Shown here in pieces: positions 4,957 through 14,231 of a stretch of 20,595 bases of DNA. The stretch is from Coprobacillus sp. Lineage in GTDB: Bacteria; Bacillota_I; Bacilli_A; RFN20; CAG-826. The stretch spans positions 1-20,595 of the forward strand of contig JAJQAM010000062.1 of assembly GCA_021203805.1 (NCBI GenBank), in the 5' to 3' direction. Position 1 is the first letter of the stretch. The number at the start of each line of letters is the position of its first letter. A model generated the notes under the pieces. The model had not been told where the DNA came from. It saw only the letters and a list, made by a program, of their open reading frames with translations, and did no database searches. The translations under genes and the position numbers were made by a program.

Positions 4957-6504
4957 ATGGATAGCTTTTATATGCGTCTATTAAGCTACTATAGTATCTC
5001 TAGTGAAGAGTATGATTTTCTTACGCGCGAGGTTACGCTTAATGATATAGCCCGTTACCAAATAAAAGCGATGAGCACTGGGGCCGCGCATATCCTCTCT
5101 CATCTTGATAAGAAGATTATGGTGTATGGGGACTATGACGCGGATGGAATACTAAGTGCGTCGATAATCGTTAAGGCTCTAAGTATGCTTGGCGTCGAGG
5201 CGGGCTACTATATCCCATCTCGCTATATCGATGGGTATGGGATTACGCTTGGTAGAGCAAAAGAAATCGCTGAGAAGCATTACGATATTGTAATCCTAGT
5301 GGATAATGGATTAAGCGCAGCTGAGGCGGTATCGTATCTAAAAGAGCAGGGCCTCACCGTTTATATAATTGATCATCACGAAACGAGTGACCCTCTCCCA
5401 GCGGCGGACTTTATTTATACCCCTAATAACGGAATAGGGGACGTTCCAATAAGCGCCTCAGAGCTCGCGCTTATCTTCTCTTCATATTTACTAGGTAAAT
5501 ATGATAAGTATCTACTCACGCTAGCGAGTATCTCTATTATTAGCGATATGATGCCGCTAAGAGGGTTTAATAGAGACCTACTTAGATACACCTTAAATAG
5601 CTATAAAGACGGAGAGTTTTTAGCCTTAGACCTTCTTAAAGAAGATGAAGACTTCAGCTATGATAGCATTGCGATGAAAATCGCTCCTAAAATAAACGCT
5701 GTTGGGCGTATTAAAAAAGATAATACGATAAATAGACTAGTAAAGCTATTTACTAGCGAAGATAAATGGGAAATAAGAGAGCTTGTTAGATGGCTAGGGA
5801 AAGTGAATAAAGAGAGGAAAGAGAAGAGTGACTCCATTGACTCGCTTCTTGACTCTCATAGTAGTGAGGAAGGCGTGATCCTTCTTCCAATATTAGAGGG
5901 TCTTAGCGGGATCGCCGCGAATAGCGCTTTAAAACGCTATAAAAGGCCCGTGATTATCTTATGCGATAGTGATGAGAGGAATATTGAGCTAAAAGGCTCA
6001 ATAAGAGCGCCTGAAGGATATGATGTAATCGAAATCCTAGACTCCCTTAAAGAGTATCTTGTAACATACGGCGGTCATACCCTTGCGGGAGGTCTTACGA
6101 TCGCTAGGGAGAATATCATCCCATTTTCGTTAGCCTTTAACGAGAAAGTATCATCCTATAAAGTCCATAAAGAGGAGGAGAAATACCTTCCTATCGCTCT
6201 TACTGAAATATTACTAGAAAACTACTATTTAATATCTAAACTCGCTCCATTTGGGGAAAACTGGGAAGCGCCGCTTCTTAAACTTGATCACGTTAGAGTG
6301 AGTAGTCTCGAGTATTCCCGCGATAAAAGGCATATCCTTACCCCGCTCTCTATGGAAGCGAAGATCATTGGCTTTAACGCTCCTGTAGAAAAGCTTAAAG
6401 AAGTCCCTTTTATCGATTTATATGGAGAAATGAGACTAAATGAATATCGGGGAAATATATCCGTAGAGTTTCTGATTAAGAAATACCGCGTCCCTTATAA
6501 ATAG
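4957..6504 (+). CDS. recJ: RecJ-type single-stranded-DNA exonuclease (DHH family)
   Basis: 515 residues, shorter than typical RecJ (about 560-770). Motifs of the DHH phosphoesterase core are clear: YGDYDADG (57-64), VDNG (115-118), DHH (139-141), and the DHHA1 motif GGHTLAGG (372-379). A C-terminal OB-like part follows (about 400-515). The N-terminal region before motif I is short by about 20 residues or more and there is no extra C-terminal domain. RecJ degrades single-stranded DNA 5' to 3' and acts in recombinational repair and base-excision repair. The start at 4957 has AGGAT 9 nt upstream. It lies between secDF and rel as in Bacillus, where apt stands between recJ and rel; apt is missing here. 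A different DHH nuclease is less likely because the whole RecJ motif order is present. Confidence 0.88.
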   Translation: MDSFYMRLLSYYSISSEEYDFLTREVTLNDIARYQIKAMSTGAAHILSHLDKKIMVYGDYDADGILSASIIVKALSMLGVEAGYYIPSRYIDGYGITLGRAKEIAEKHYDIVILVDNGLSAAEAVSYLKEQGLTVYIIDHHETSDPLPAADFIYTPNNGIGDVPISASELALIFSSYLLGKYDKYLLTLASISIISDMMPLRGFNRDLLRYTLNSYKDGEFLALDLLKEDEDFSYDSIAMKIAPKINAVGRIKKDNTINRLVKLFTSEDKWEIRELVRWLGKVNKERKEKSDSIDSLLDSHSSEEGVILLPILEGLSGIAANSALKRYKRPVIILCDSDERNIELKGSIRAPEGYDVIEILDSLKEYLVTYGGHTLAGGLTIARENIIPFSLAFNEKVSSYKVHKEEEKYLPIALTEILLENYYLISKLAPFGENWEAPLLKLDHVRVSSLEYSRDKRHILTPLSMEAKIIGFNAPVEKLKEVPFIDLYGEMRLNEYRGNISVEFLIKKYRVPYK

Positions 6505-6512
6505 AGTAAAAG

Positions 6513-6540
6513 AGATTACAATTTGTAATCTATTTTATTT
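6513..6540 (+). terminator. Possible terminator after recJ
   Basis: AGATTAC (6513-6519), loop AATTT, GTAATCT (6525-6531), then ATTTTATTT. The stem is AT-rich and the T tract is interrupted, so termination may be partial. Confidence 0.5.
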
Positions 6541-6551
6541 ATCTTTATAAA
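6523..6551 (+). promoter_or_regulatory. Promoter for rel and possibly the downstream operon
   Basis: TTGTAA (6523-6528), a 17-nt spacer and TATAAA (6546-6551), 29 nt before ATG 6581. The -35 lies within the right arm of the preceding terminator-like hairpin. As rel, hisS, aspS and tkt follow with gaps of 2 nt or overlaps, this could serve all of them. Confidence 0.55.
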
Positions 6552-6580
6552 TACGCTTTATTAAGGTAAGATAAAGGGGT

Positions 6581-8797
6581 ATGGCCAGTAAAGAAAAAGA
6601 AGGATTAAAGATTAACGGAGGCTATCCTCTTCACACTTTTGAAGATGTAGAGGATGTCTATTTTGAGTATATTTCCTCTCAAGCTGATAGAGAAAAGATT
6701 AAAAGCTCTTATGAATTCGCAAAAAGCCGTCACGAAGGCCAGTTCCGTAATAGCGGGGAACCTTACTATCACCATCTTATCGAGGTGGCTTATATCATCG
6801 CCTCCCTCCACTGCGGGCCCGATACGATATGCGCAGGCTTCCTTCATGATGTCGTTGAGGATACAAATACCTCTATTGAAGAGATAGAAAAAAGATTTGG
6901 AAGTGAAGTCGCTAAACTTGTGGACTCTGTCACGAAAATCCAAAGATTAAAGCTTTCTCATATGGACGCGGAGGAGTTTGAAGCGGAAGATCACCGTAAA
7001 ATCTTTATCGGCATGGCCCGTGATATCAGAGTGATTATTATTAAGCTTGCGGATAGACTCCATAACCTCAGAACCCTAGACTCTCTTCCCTATGAGAGAC
7101 AAATCGCTTTAGCGAATGAGACGATGGATGTCTATGTCCCAATCGCTCATAGACTAGGACTAGACGTTATTAAAAGCGAGATGCAGGACCTTTGCCTTAA
7201 GTATCTCCATCCCGATATCTATGATGAAATCACTAAATTACTCACTAAAAAGACTAGGACTATGACAAAGTCTCTTGACGGCGTGAAAAAGAGAATCGCG
7301 GATATTCTCTTTGCAAATAATATTCCTTTTGAAATCTCAAGTAGAGTAAAGTCTATTTACTCTATCTATCATAAAATGTATATACTGGGCACTCCATTTG
7401 ATGAAATCTATGACATCATGGCCCTTCGTATCATCACGGATACAGAGATTAGATGCTATGAGATCTTAGGCCTTATTCATCAAACCTATGTTCCTATCCC
7501 AGGTAGATTTAAAGACTATATTGCGATGCCTAAGCCTAATATGTATCAGTCTCTTCATACCTCGATATTAGGGGGAGACGGGAATAGATACGAAGTTCAA
7601 ATTAGAACGAAGGAAATGGATGAAGTCGCCGAAGTCGGAGTGGCCGCTCACTGGGCGTATAAAGAGGGAAACGGCTATAACTCAAAAGAGGAGCAAGAAG
7701 AAATAGAAAACCAGCTTCACTGGTTTAGAGACTTTGTCTCTATAAGTAGTGATAGCGAGTCTGAAGACGCTAAAGAATACGTTGATAGCCTCACTAAAGA
7801 TATCTTTGAAGCCAATATTTATGTCTTTACTCCTAAAGGCAAAGTTATTCAGCTCCCTATGGGATCCACTCCTGTTGATTTTGCTTATAAGATCCACACT
7901 AGAGTGGGAGACACCACCATAGGCGCTCTTGTTAACGGAGTGATGGTCCCTCTTAATACAGTCTTACAGACTGGTGATATGGTGGAAATAAAAACTAATA
8001 AGAATAGCACTCCGAGTGAAGGCTGGCTTAACTTTGTTAAGACCGGCCTAGCCCGTAGCTCAATTAGAAAATATATATCCCGTAAAAACGCAGAGCTAGA
8101 AAAAGACGATAAGATCGCTAAAGGTAAAACCTCTCTTGTGGATGCCTTCCGCGACAGAGGAATAAGCGAAGAAGAGATGGAAAAGATGCTCTCCGATAAG
8201 AAAGTCCTTGATAAATATGAGTGCGATACCCTTGACGATTTATATATCAAAGTATGCGGAAGAAAACCCACTCCTACAGCGATTATAGATTTTCTTAACA
8301 TTAAGAAAGACGTTGAGCTAAATACCATTGGCGCTAAAGTTAAAAATAGCGGGGTTTGCCCGGTATATGCAAGAGGCGCGGATAATATCGCTATTACTTT
8401 AGCGAGCTGCTGTACCCCTATTCCAGGGGATGATATCGTGGGCTTTATCTCTCACGGTAAAGGAATAGTGGCCCATCGTAGAAACTGCCATAACGTTGTC
8501 GGGAGTGAAGATAGACTTATTGATGTCTACTGGAGAGACGATATAGAATACGCCACTTACCCAGTAGATATCGCGATTAACGCGATCAATAGACCGCGAC
8601 TTCTTCACGATATATCCGGCGTTTTTGCGACGCATAAGATTCCGGTTAACTCAATCTCCGGGAAAGTCGTTGATAGCGACGGTAACGTCGTCTTTCATGC
8701 GACGATCTTAGTGAGCGACGCCAAGCGCCTACAAGACATTTTTAATATTCTATTAAATATTAATGGAGTGTATGATATTAAGAGAGTGACCCACTAG
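6581..8797 (+). CDS. rel: Bifunctional (p)ppGpp synthetase/hydrolase
   Basis: 738 residues, full length for the long RSH family. N-terminal HD hydrolase with HD at 89-90 (FLHDVVEDT) and KLADRLHNLRTL; synthetase with RVKSIYSIYHKM, the RFKD motif (309-312) and PKPNMYQSLHT; TGS domain from about 408 (YVFTPKGKVIQLP); zinc-finger/RIS region with ASCCTPIPGD and HRRNC; ACT domain over roughly the last 75 residues. RFKD rather than ExDD is the mark of bifunctional Rel, and the intact HD motif agrees, so it should both make and break the alarmone in response to uncharged tRNA on the ribosome. The start is preceded by AAGGGG only about 1 nt away, with a weaker AAGG 15 nt upstream, so initiation here is unusual, but no better in-frame start is seen. 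It is 2 nt from hisS. Confidence 0.95.
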   Translation: MASKEKEGLKINGGYPLHTFEDVEDVYFEYISSQADREKIKSSYEFAKSRHEGQFRNSGEPYYHHLIEVAYIIASLHCGPDTICAGFLHDVVEDTNTSIEEIEKRFGSEVAKLVDSVTKIQRLKLSHMDAEEFEAEDHRKIFIGMARDIRVIIIKLADRLHNLRTLDSLPYERQIALANETMDVYVPIAHRLGLDVIKSEMQDLCLKYLHPDIYDEITKLLTKKTRTMTKSLDGVKKRIADILFANNIPFEISSRVKSIYSIYHKMYILGTPFDEIYDIMALRIITDTEIRCYEILGLIHQTYVPIPGRFKDYIAMPKPNMYQSLHTSILGGDGNRYEVQIRTKEMDEVAEVGVAAHWAYKEGNGYNSKEEQEEIENQLHWFRDFVSISSDSESEDAKEYVDSLTKDIFEANIYVFTPKGKVIQLPMGSTPVDFAYKIHTRVGDTTIGALVNGVMVPLNTVLQTGDMVEIKTNKNSTPSEGWLNFVKTGLARSSIRKYISRKNAELEKDDKIAKGKTSLVDAFRDRGISEEEMEKMLSDKKVLDKYECDTLDDLYIKVCGRKPTPTAIIDFLNIKKDVELNTIGAKVKNSGVCPVYARGADNIAITLASCCTPIPGDDIVGFISHGKGIVAHRRNCHNVVGSEDRLIDVYWRDDIEYATYPVDIAINAINRPRLLHDISGVFATHKIPVNSISGKVVDSDGNVVFHATILVSDAKRLQDIFNILLNINGVYDIKRVTH

Positions 8798-8799
8798 CT

Positions 8800-10062
8800 A
8801 TGAATTATCAAAAAGTAAAAGGAACACACGATTTCACCTTAGATAAGGCCGAAGAGCTTAAGGCTCTTGAGTCTATCTTTTTAGAGTCCTCTTATAGGTA
8901 TAACTACCATTACCATGACGTTCCCGTCATGGAATATAGCGAGCTCTATCTAAGAAGCGTCGGAGAGGGTAGTGATATCGTCCGTAAAGAGATGTATACC
9001 TTCCTTGATAAAGGAAATAGATCGATTACTTTAAGGCCTGAGTTTACCGCGGGTATAGTTAGATCCATCGTCGAAAATAAGATGCAAGTCACTAGTGTTC
9101 TCCCAATTAAGTCATGCTACTTTGGGCGCTGCTACCGCTACGAAAGACCTCAGGCGGGAAGATACCGCGAGTTTTATCAAGGCGGAGTGGAATGTGTAGG
9201 GACAAAAGGCGTAAATAGTGACATTGAGGTTATTTCTTTACTTCTTAGCTTCTTTAACGCTATTGGCATTAAAGAGAGCGTCTTAGTAAAACTAAACTAT
9301 CTAGGAAGCGAAGAGACGAGAAAGACCTATAGCGCTTCTCTTAAGGAGTATTTCCTCTCTCATATCGAAGATATGTGTGAGGACTGTAAGGAAAGAGTTA
9401 ATCTTAATCCTCTTCGAATATTAGACTGTAAAGCTAAGGAGGATCAAAAGATTATAGAAGGAGCTCCTAAAATAAGCGAGTTCCTCTCGGATAGTGATAA
9501 AGAAAATCTAAATATGATTATCTCTTATCTAAAAGATAAGGGAATTACTTATGAATATGACAGAGGACTAGTAAGAGGCCTAGACTATTATAGCGGCCTA
9601 GTCTTTGAGATATATCCAAAAGATAACCCCACTAGCGAAGGAGCGCTAGCGGGAGGAGGACACTATTACGGCCTAGTGAAAGAGCTAGGCGGAGGAGACC
9701 TTGAGGGCGTGGGTTTCTCCTTTGGAGCGGAGCGCCTTCTCTCTTATCTTGAAGAGAGAGGAATCTCACTCGCTAAGAGGAAGAGTAAGAAGATCTATGT
9801 CATGCCGCTCTCCCCGGAGTGCCTCCCTTATAGCGAGGATATTGCCTCTTCTCTTAGAGAAGCGGGCTATCTAGTAGAGGTAGACTACTCCCTCTCAAAG
9901 ATAACGAGTATGTTTAAAAAAGCGGAAAGACTAGATATGGACCTAGGCGTTATTATTGGAGAAGATGAAGTTAGCTCCTCTAGCGTCCATCTTAAAGACC
10001 TAAGAAAAAAAGAAGAGAAAACAGTAAGTAAAGAGGGCTTACTCGGGGAAATAGAGAAATGA
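8800..10062 (+). CDS. hisS: Histidyl-tRNA synthetase
   Basis: 420 residues, standard length. Class II motifs: KVKGTHDF at the N-terminus, motif 2 around GRCYRYERPQAGRYREFYQ (from about 110), the His-specific HisA motif RGLDYYSG (Arg259 on), and motif 3 GVGFSFGAERL (about 303-313). The C-terminal anticodon-binding domain starts near 328 (KIYVMPLS). One detail: the usual GGRYDGL segment reads GGGHYYGL, so the Arg there is replaced. It charges tRNA-His. The start is 2 nt after the rel stop (TAGCTATG) and the end overlaps aspS by 4 nt (ATGA), pointing to translational coupling. hisS next to aspS after rel is the Bacillus arrangement, with dtd missing. Confidence 0.95.
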   Translation: MNYQKVKGTHDFTLDKAEELKALESIFLESSYRYNYHYHDVPVMEYSELYLRSVGEGSDIVRKEMYTFLDKGNRSITLRPEFTAGIVRSIVENKMQVTSVLPIKSCYFGRCYRYERPQAGRYREFYQGGVECVGTKGVNSDIEVISLLLSFFNAIGIKESVLVKLNYLGSEETRKTYSASLKEYFLSHIEDMCEDCKERVNLNPLRILDCKAKEDQKIIEGAPKISEFLSDSDKENLNMIISYLKDKGITYEYDRGLVRGLDYYSGLVFEIYPKDNPTSEGALAGGGHYYGLVKELGGGDLEGVGFSFGAERLLSYLEERGISLAKRKSKKIYVMPLSPECLPYSEDIASSLREAGYLVEVDYSLSKITSMFKKAERLDMDLGVIIGEDEVSSSSVHLKDLRKKEEKTVSKEGLLGEIEK

Positions 10063-11786
10063 AAGATAGAGTGTATTCCACATCGCTAGATGCCGCTAGC
10101 ATCGGAGAGACAGTCACTGTCACTGGCTGGATCAGTAAGATTCGTAACCTAGGAGCGATTCGTTTTATTGACCTAAGAGATAGAAAAGGAATTGTTCAAC
10201 TAGTCCTTTCTGATAAGTTTGACATAGATTTAAGAAACGAATACGTCGTTAAAGCAAGCGGCACGGTAAGAAAAAGAGAAACCCCTAACCCGCGGCTAAA
10301 AAGCGGAGAGATAGAGATTGAGTGCGAAAGCCTTATGGTTCTCTCAAAAGCGGTGACCACTCCGCTTATTATCGCGGATGAAACGGATGCCCTTGAGGAT
10401 ACCCGTCTTAAATATAGATATCTTGATCTTCGCCGCCCCGTTAATCAAAACTACCTTGATATCCGTCATAAAATAAAACTTGCTACCCATGAGTATTTAT
10501 CCTCTCAGGGCTTTATTGAAGTGGAGACCCCTATTCTAACGCTAAGCACTCCGGAAGGAGCAAGAGACTATCTCGTTCCTTCTAGAACGAAGAAGGGAAA
10601 TTTCTACGCTCTCCCGCAAAGCCCCCAGATCTTTAAGCAGCTTCTTATGATTGGGGGGATAGAAAAATATTATCAAATAGCAAGGTGCTTTAGAGACGAA
10701 GACCTTAGAAGTGACCGTCAGCCTGAGTTTACTCAGATTGATATTGAAATGTCCTTTATGGACCAAGACGAAATCCTCTCTCTTAATGAAGGGCTTATTA
10801 AAGAAATATTTTCTAAGAGCATCGGCTACGAAGTCGAAACCCCCTTTAAGAGAATTAGCTATAAAGACGCAATTGAGCTCTATGGTACTGATAAGCCCGA
10901 TACTAGATTTGACCTAAAACTCGTTGACGTTAAGCCGATATTACATTCCTCTGAGTTTAACGGTTTCCACGCGGAGGCGGTGAAAGCTATTGTTATCCCA
11001 GGGGCCGCGCCCACTGCGTCTAGAAAAGTCGTAGACGAGCTTTCTAGTGAAGCGAGAAAATACCTCGCTGACGGCGTGGTTACTTTAAAAATGGATAAAG
11101 CTAGGCAGCTCGACGGCTCCATCATGAAATTCATCTCTATTGGGATGGAAAATAGTCTTATCTATACCCTTAATCTAAAAAAAGACGATCTTGTGATTAT
11201 CGCCTACGGCGACTATATGAGAGTGTCTTATTTCCTCGGGGCGCTTCGCCTTAAATACGGAAAAGAGCTCGGCCTCATTAAGGAAGATAAATACGACTTT
11301 TTATGGGTCGTAGATTTCCCTCTTTTTGAAAAGGACGTTGAGGGAAGTATCACTAGTGTTCATCACCCCTTTACCCGTCCTAAAGAGGAAGATATTCCTC
11401 TTCTTGATACAGACCCTCTTAAAGTCCTCTCCTCTTCCTATGATTTAATTATAAACGGCTACGAAGCGGGTGGAGGCTCCCTTCGTATATACGACGAAGA
11501 TATCCAGAAAAAGATCTTTAAGATTCTTGGTCTCTCGGATGAAGATATTAAAAATAGATTTGGTTTCTTTATGGACGCTTTTAAATACGGCACGCCCCCG
11601 CATGGCGGGATTGCCCTCGGACTTGATCGGCTTACGATGCTTCTTGGGGGAACAGATAACATTAGAGATGTTATCGCTTTCCCAAAGAATCTAAACGCAA
11701 TCTGTCCCACTAGCGGAGCTCCCGCTCCCGTAAGCGAAGATCAGCTTGATGAACTTGGAATAGAGATAAAAAGGGAGGATAACTAG
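10059..11786 (+). CDS. aspS: Aspartyl-tRNA synthetase (bacterial type)
   Basis: 575 residues, close to the bacterial family length. Order: anticodon-binding OB fold (GWISKIRNLGAIRFIDLRDR from residue 23); class II catalytic domain with RYLDLRR, ARDYLVPSR, ALPQSPQIFKQLLM and motif 2 RCFRDEDLRSDRQPEFTQID (about 209-228); the bacterial GAD insertion domain in the middle; and motif 3 GIALGLDRLTMLLGG (about 517-531). It attaches Asp to tRNA-Asp. Whether it also charges tRNA-Asn cannot be told from this window. Good GGGAGG near its own 3' end serves the next gene. No key residue appears to be missing. Confidence 0.95.
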   Translation: MKDRVYSTSLDAASIGETVTVTGWISKIRNLGAIRFIDLRDRKGIVQLVLSDKFDIDLRNEYVVKASGTVRKRETPNPRLKSGEIEIECESLMVLSKAVTTPLIIADETDALEDTRLKYRYLDLRRPVNQNYLDIRHKIKLATHEYLSSQGFIEVETPILTLSTPEGARDYLVPSRTKKGNFYALPQSPQIFKQLLMIGGIEKYYQIARCFRDEDLRSDRQPEFTQIDIEMSFMDQDEILSLNEGLIKEIFSKSIGYEVETPFKRISYKDAIELYGTDKPDTRFDLKLVDVKPILHSSEFNGFHAEAVKAIVIPGAAPTASRKVVDELSSEARKYLADGVVTLKMDKARQLDGSIMKFISIGMENSLIYTLNLKKDDLVIIAYGDYMRVSYFLGALRLKYGKELGLIKEDKYDFLWVVDFPLFEKDVEGSITSVHHPFTRPKEEDIPLLDTDPLKVLSSSYDLIINGYEAGGGSLRIYDEDIQKKIFKILGLSDEDIKNRFGFFMDAFKYGTPPHGGIALGLDRLTMLLGGTDNIRDVIAFPKNLNAICPTSGAPAPVSEDQLDELGIEIKREDN

Positions 11787-11788
11787 CT

Positions 11789-13897
11789 ATGGCGAAAAAA
11801 GAAAAAGAAGTAAAAGAGAAGAGTGGGACCTCTAAAAAAGCAGAGTCCTCTTCTAAAGCTTCCACTAAGGAGAGCAAAGAGAAGAAAAGCAAAGAGAAGA
11901 AAGTTAAAATTGACGAGCTCTCTCTTAGCTGCATTAGATCTCTTGTTATCGATATCATAAATAAAGCAAACTCCGGTCACCCTGGAATGTCCCTTGGGTC
12001 CGCTGCTATTTTATATACGCTTTATACGAAGCACCTAGTTAGCGACCCTGCTCACCCGGACTGGATTAATAGAGACCGATTTGTTTTAAGCGCCGGCCAC
12101 GCTAGCGCTCTCTATTATGCTATTCTTCACCTATCCGGCTTTAAAGTAAGTCTCGACGATCTTAAAAAGTTTAGACAAACTGGCTCTATTACTCCGGGTC
12201 ACCCTGAGGTCGGAAAAACTGACGGCGTGGACGCCACAAGCGGACCGCTTGGTCAGGGCATTGCCGCGGCGGTCGGGATGGCGGTGGCCGAGCAGTCTAT
12301 TCAGGCTAACTATAGAAAAGGCGAGCTTCTTATGGACCATTATACATACTGCCTATGCGGAGACGGGTGCCTCATGGAGGGAGTGAGTCAGGAAGCCATA
12401 AGCTACGCGGGCCACGAGAAACTTAATAAACTCATCCTTCTTTATGATAATAACGATGTGACATTAGACGGACCTTTATCTAATACCTTCTCCGAGAAAG
12501 TTGGAGAAAGATTTGACGCCTGTGGGTGGAACGTGATTAACGTGAGAAAAGGAAATAACGTTAAAAAGATTGATAAAGCGATTAAAAAAGCCAAAAAGAG
12601 TAAACATAAACCAACGCTTATTATCTTCCACACCGTGATCGGCTTTGGAAGTAAGGATGAGGGGACAAGTAAAGTGCACGGCACTCCCCTCGGCGTAGAG
12701 GAAGGGGAGAGAGTTAAAAAAGAGGTCTATCACTATGACCATAAAGACTTCTTTATCCCCCCTGAGGTATACGCTCACTTTAAAAAGACCTTTATTCAAA
12801 GAGGAGCCGATGCCTATAGCGAGTATAACGCTCGCCTCAGTAAGAAAAAATACGCGGATAAATATAAAGGAAGTTGGGAGAGATTTAATAATCTTATGGA
12901 CCATGAAGAAAAAGACTATCTCCCTAGTGTCTATCCCGACTTTAAAGAGGGAGAGATGATCTCCACAAGAAACGCTTCGGGAAAAGCGCTAAACGACTAT
13001 ATGCTCTCTCTTCCTAACCTCATGGGAGGCTGCGCCGATGTCGCAAGTAGCGTTATTACTTCCCTAGAAGGCGGAGTGGACTTCACTCCTAAAACCAGAT
13101 ACGGTCATAACATGAACTTTGGAATTAGAGAGTTTGCGATGGCCTCTATTCAAAACGGAATGCTTCTTCACGATGGAGTAAGAACCTATACGGGCTGCTT
13201 CCTTGTCTTTAGTGACTATATGAAAGCCGCCATCCGTATGGCCGCTCTCTCTCATGTTCCAGCCATTTATCTCTTCTCTCATGATAGCATTGCGGTGGGA
13301 GAAGACGGTCCCACTCATGAGCCGGTGGAGCAGGTCGCTGCTCTCCGCTCGATTCCCGGCCTTAGAGTGATCCGTCCATGCGACGAGAAAGAGACTTACG
13401 CCGCCTGGCATGAAGCGCTTAAGTCTACAAGCGCTCCAACCGCAATTATACTTTGTAGACAAAATCTACCAGTGCTAAAGGGGTCTAACCCAAAGCTAGC
13501 GGAGAAGGGCGGTTATATCGTCTATCATAACGGAGTGAGCGTCACTCCTATGTATGAGCTAGTGGCGACTGGTAGCGAGGTGAGCCTTGCGATAAATGCC
13601 GCAAAAGCTCTTGAACAGGAAGGGATTTACTGTAACGTCATCTCGCTTCCCTCTTGGGAGCTATTTGAAGAGCAGCCTAAAGAATATCGGGATAGCGTTT
13701 TAACTCTTCCTAAAAATAAGAGAGTCTCGATTGAGATGCTCTCCCCCTTTGGCTGGGATAAATACGCGGACTATCATATGAGCGTAGAGACCTACGGCGA
13801 TAGCGGGAAAGCCGATGAAGTGATGAGTAAATATCACTTTACCGTAAAGGACGCGGTAGAGCTAGTTAAAAAGATTCATAAAGGGGAGGCAATATAG
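11789..13897 (+). CDS. tkt: Transketolase with Lys/Ser/Glu-rich N-terminal extension
   Basis: 702 residues. Typical transketolase starts at about residue 40 (IDELSLSCIRSLVIDIINKA); before it lies a low-complexity tail made almost only of Lys, Glu, Ser, Ala and Thr. TPP-binding half: GHPG (63-66), GPLGQGIA, GDG (191-193) with YDNND about 25 residues on. Second half: GIREFAM with the conserved Glu, and GEDGPTHEPVEQ, the substrate-phosphate/sugar-binding signature of transketolase. It moves two-carbon units between pentose-phosphate and glycolytic sugars. The start has GGGAGG about 11 nt upstream and is 2 nt from the aspS stop. An alternative, shorter start would be near the folded domain, but no ATG is present there, so the extension is probably real. 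Confidence 0.93.
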   Translation: MAKKEKEVKEKSGTSKKAESSSKASTKESKEKKSKEKKVKIDELSLSCIRSLVIDIINKANSGHPGMSLGSAAILYTLYTKHLVSDPAHPDWINRDRFVLSAGHASALYYAILHLSGFKVSLDDLKKFRQTGSITPGHPEVGKTDGVDATSGPLGQGIAAAVGMAVAEQSIQANYRKGELLMDHYTYCLCGDGCLMEGVSQEAISYAGHEKLNKLILLYDNNDVTLDGPLSNTFSEKVGERFDACGWNVINVRKGNNVKKIDKAIKKAKKSKHKPTLIIFHTVIGFGSKDEGTSKVHGTPLGVEEGERVKKEVYHYDHKDFFIPPEVYAHFKKTFIQRGADAYSEYNARLSKKKYADKYKGSWERFNNLMDHEEKDYLPSVYPDFKEGEMISTRNASGKALNDYMLSLPNLMGGCADVASSVITSLEGGVDFTPKTRYGHNMNFGIREFAMASIQNGMLLHDGVRTYTGCFLVFSDYMKAAIRMAALSHVPAIYLFSHDSIAVGEDGPTHEPVEQVAALRSIPGLRVIRPCDEKETYAAWHEALKSTSAPTAIILCRQNLPVLKGSNPKLAEKGGYIVYHNGVSVTPMYELVATGSEVSLAINAAKALEQEGIYCNVISLPSWELFEEQPKEYRDSVLTLPKNKRVSIEMLSPFGWDKYADYHMSVETYGDSGKADEVMSKYHFTVKDAVELVKKIHKGEAI

Positions 13898-13899
13898 TT

Positions 13900-14229
13900 A
13901 TGGCGGAATATGTCTATATCAATGAATATTCAAGTAGAGGAAAACTCGCAATCAGCGCTCGTGTTTATGACGGCCTTGTGGATAAAGCCCTTAAAAGCCT
14001 TGATATAACTACCACTCTTAAGAAAAATAAAGAAGCGAGACTTACTAAGCCCGTTTACACCACCATTAAAAACGGGATTATTCATGTCTGGCTCTGCGTT
14101 GACGTCACGAGAGGAACAAATATCCAGGAGCTATCAAAAAAGATAGAAGATGAGATTGCCGGACAGTTTAAAGCCTATACCGATCAAGTTCCTTTTGATG
14201 TAAACGTCAAAACAAACAGCATTGTATAG
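13900..14229 (+). CDS. Asp23/Gls24 family protein
   Basis: 109 residues with the Asp23/Gls24 pattern: GKLAISARVYDGLVDKAL, a central variable loop, then IHVWLCVDVTRGTNIQELSKKIEDEIAGQF and a final VPFDVNVKTNSIV strand. In Bacillus the equivalent protein (YqhY) stands just before nusB, and here it is two genes before nusB, so it is the probable ortholog. In Staphylococcus, Asp23 is a membrane-associated cell-envelope stress protein, and YqhY has been linked to lipid synthesis control; the exact role here is unknown. AAGGGGAGG lies about 10 nt upstream of the start, which is 2 nt after the tkt stop (TAGTTATG). Confidence 0.8.
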   Translation: MAEYVYINEYSSRGKLAISARVYDGLVDKALKSLDITTTLKKNKEARLTKPVYTTIKNGIIHVWLCVDVTRGTNIQELSKKIEDEIAGQFKAYTDQVPFDVNVKTNSIV

Positions 14230-14231
14230 CT

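Noticed and set aside
7885..8328. Antisense frame of 147 codons inside rel
   Set aside because: Composition is the mirror of the rel codons, with no ribosome binding site or family resemblance; same for antisense frames in aspS, tkt and secDF.
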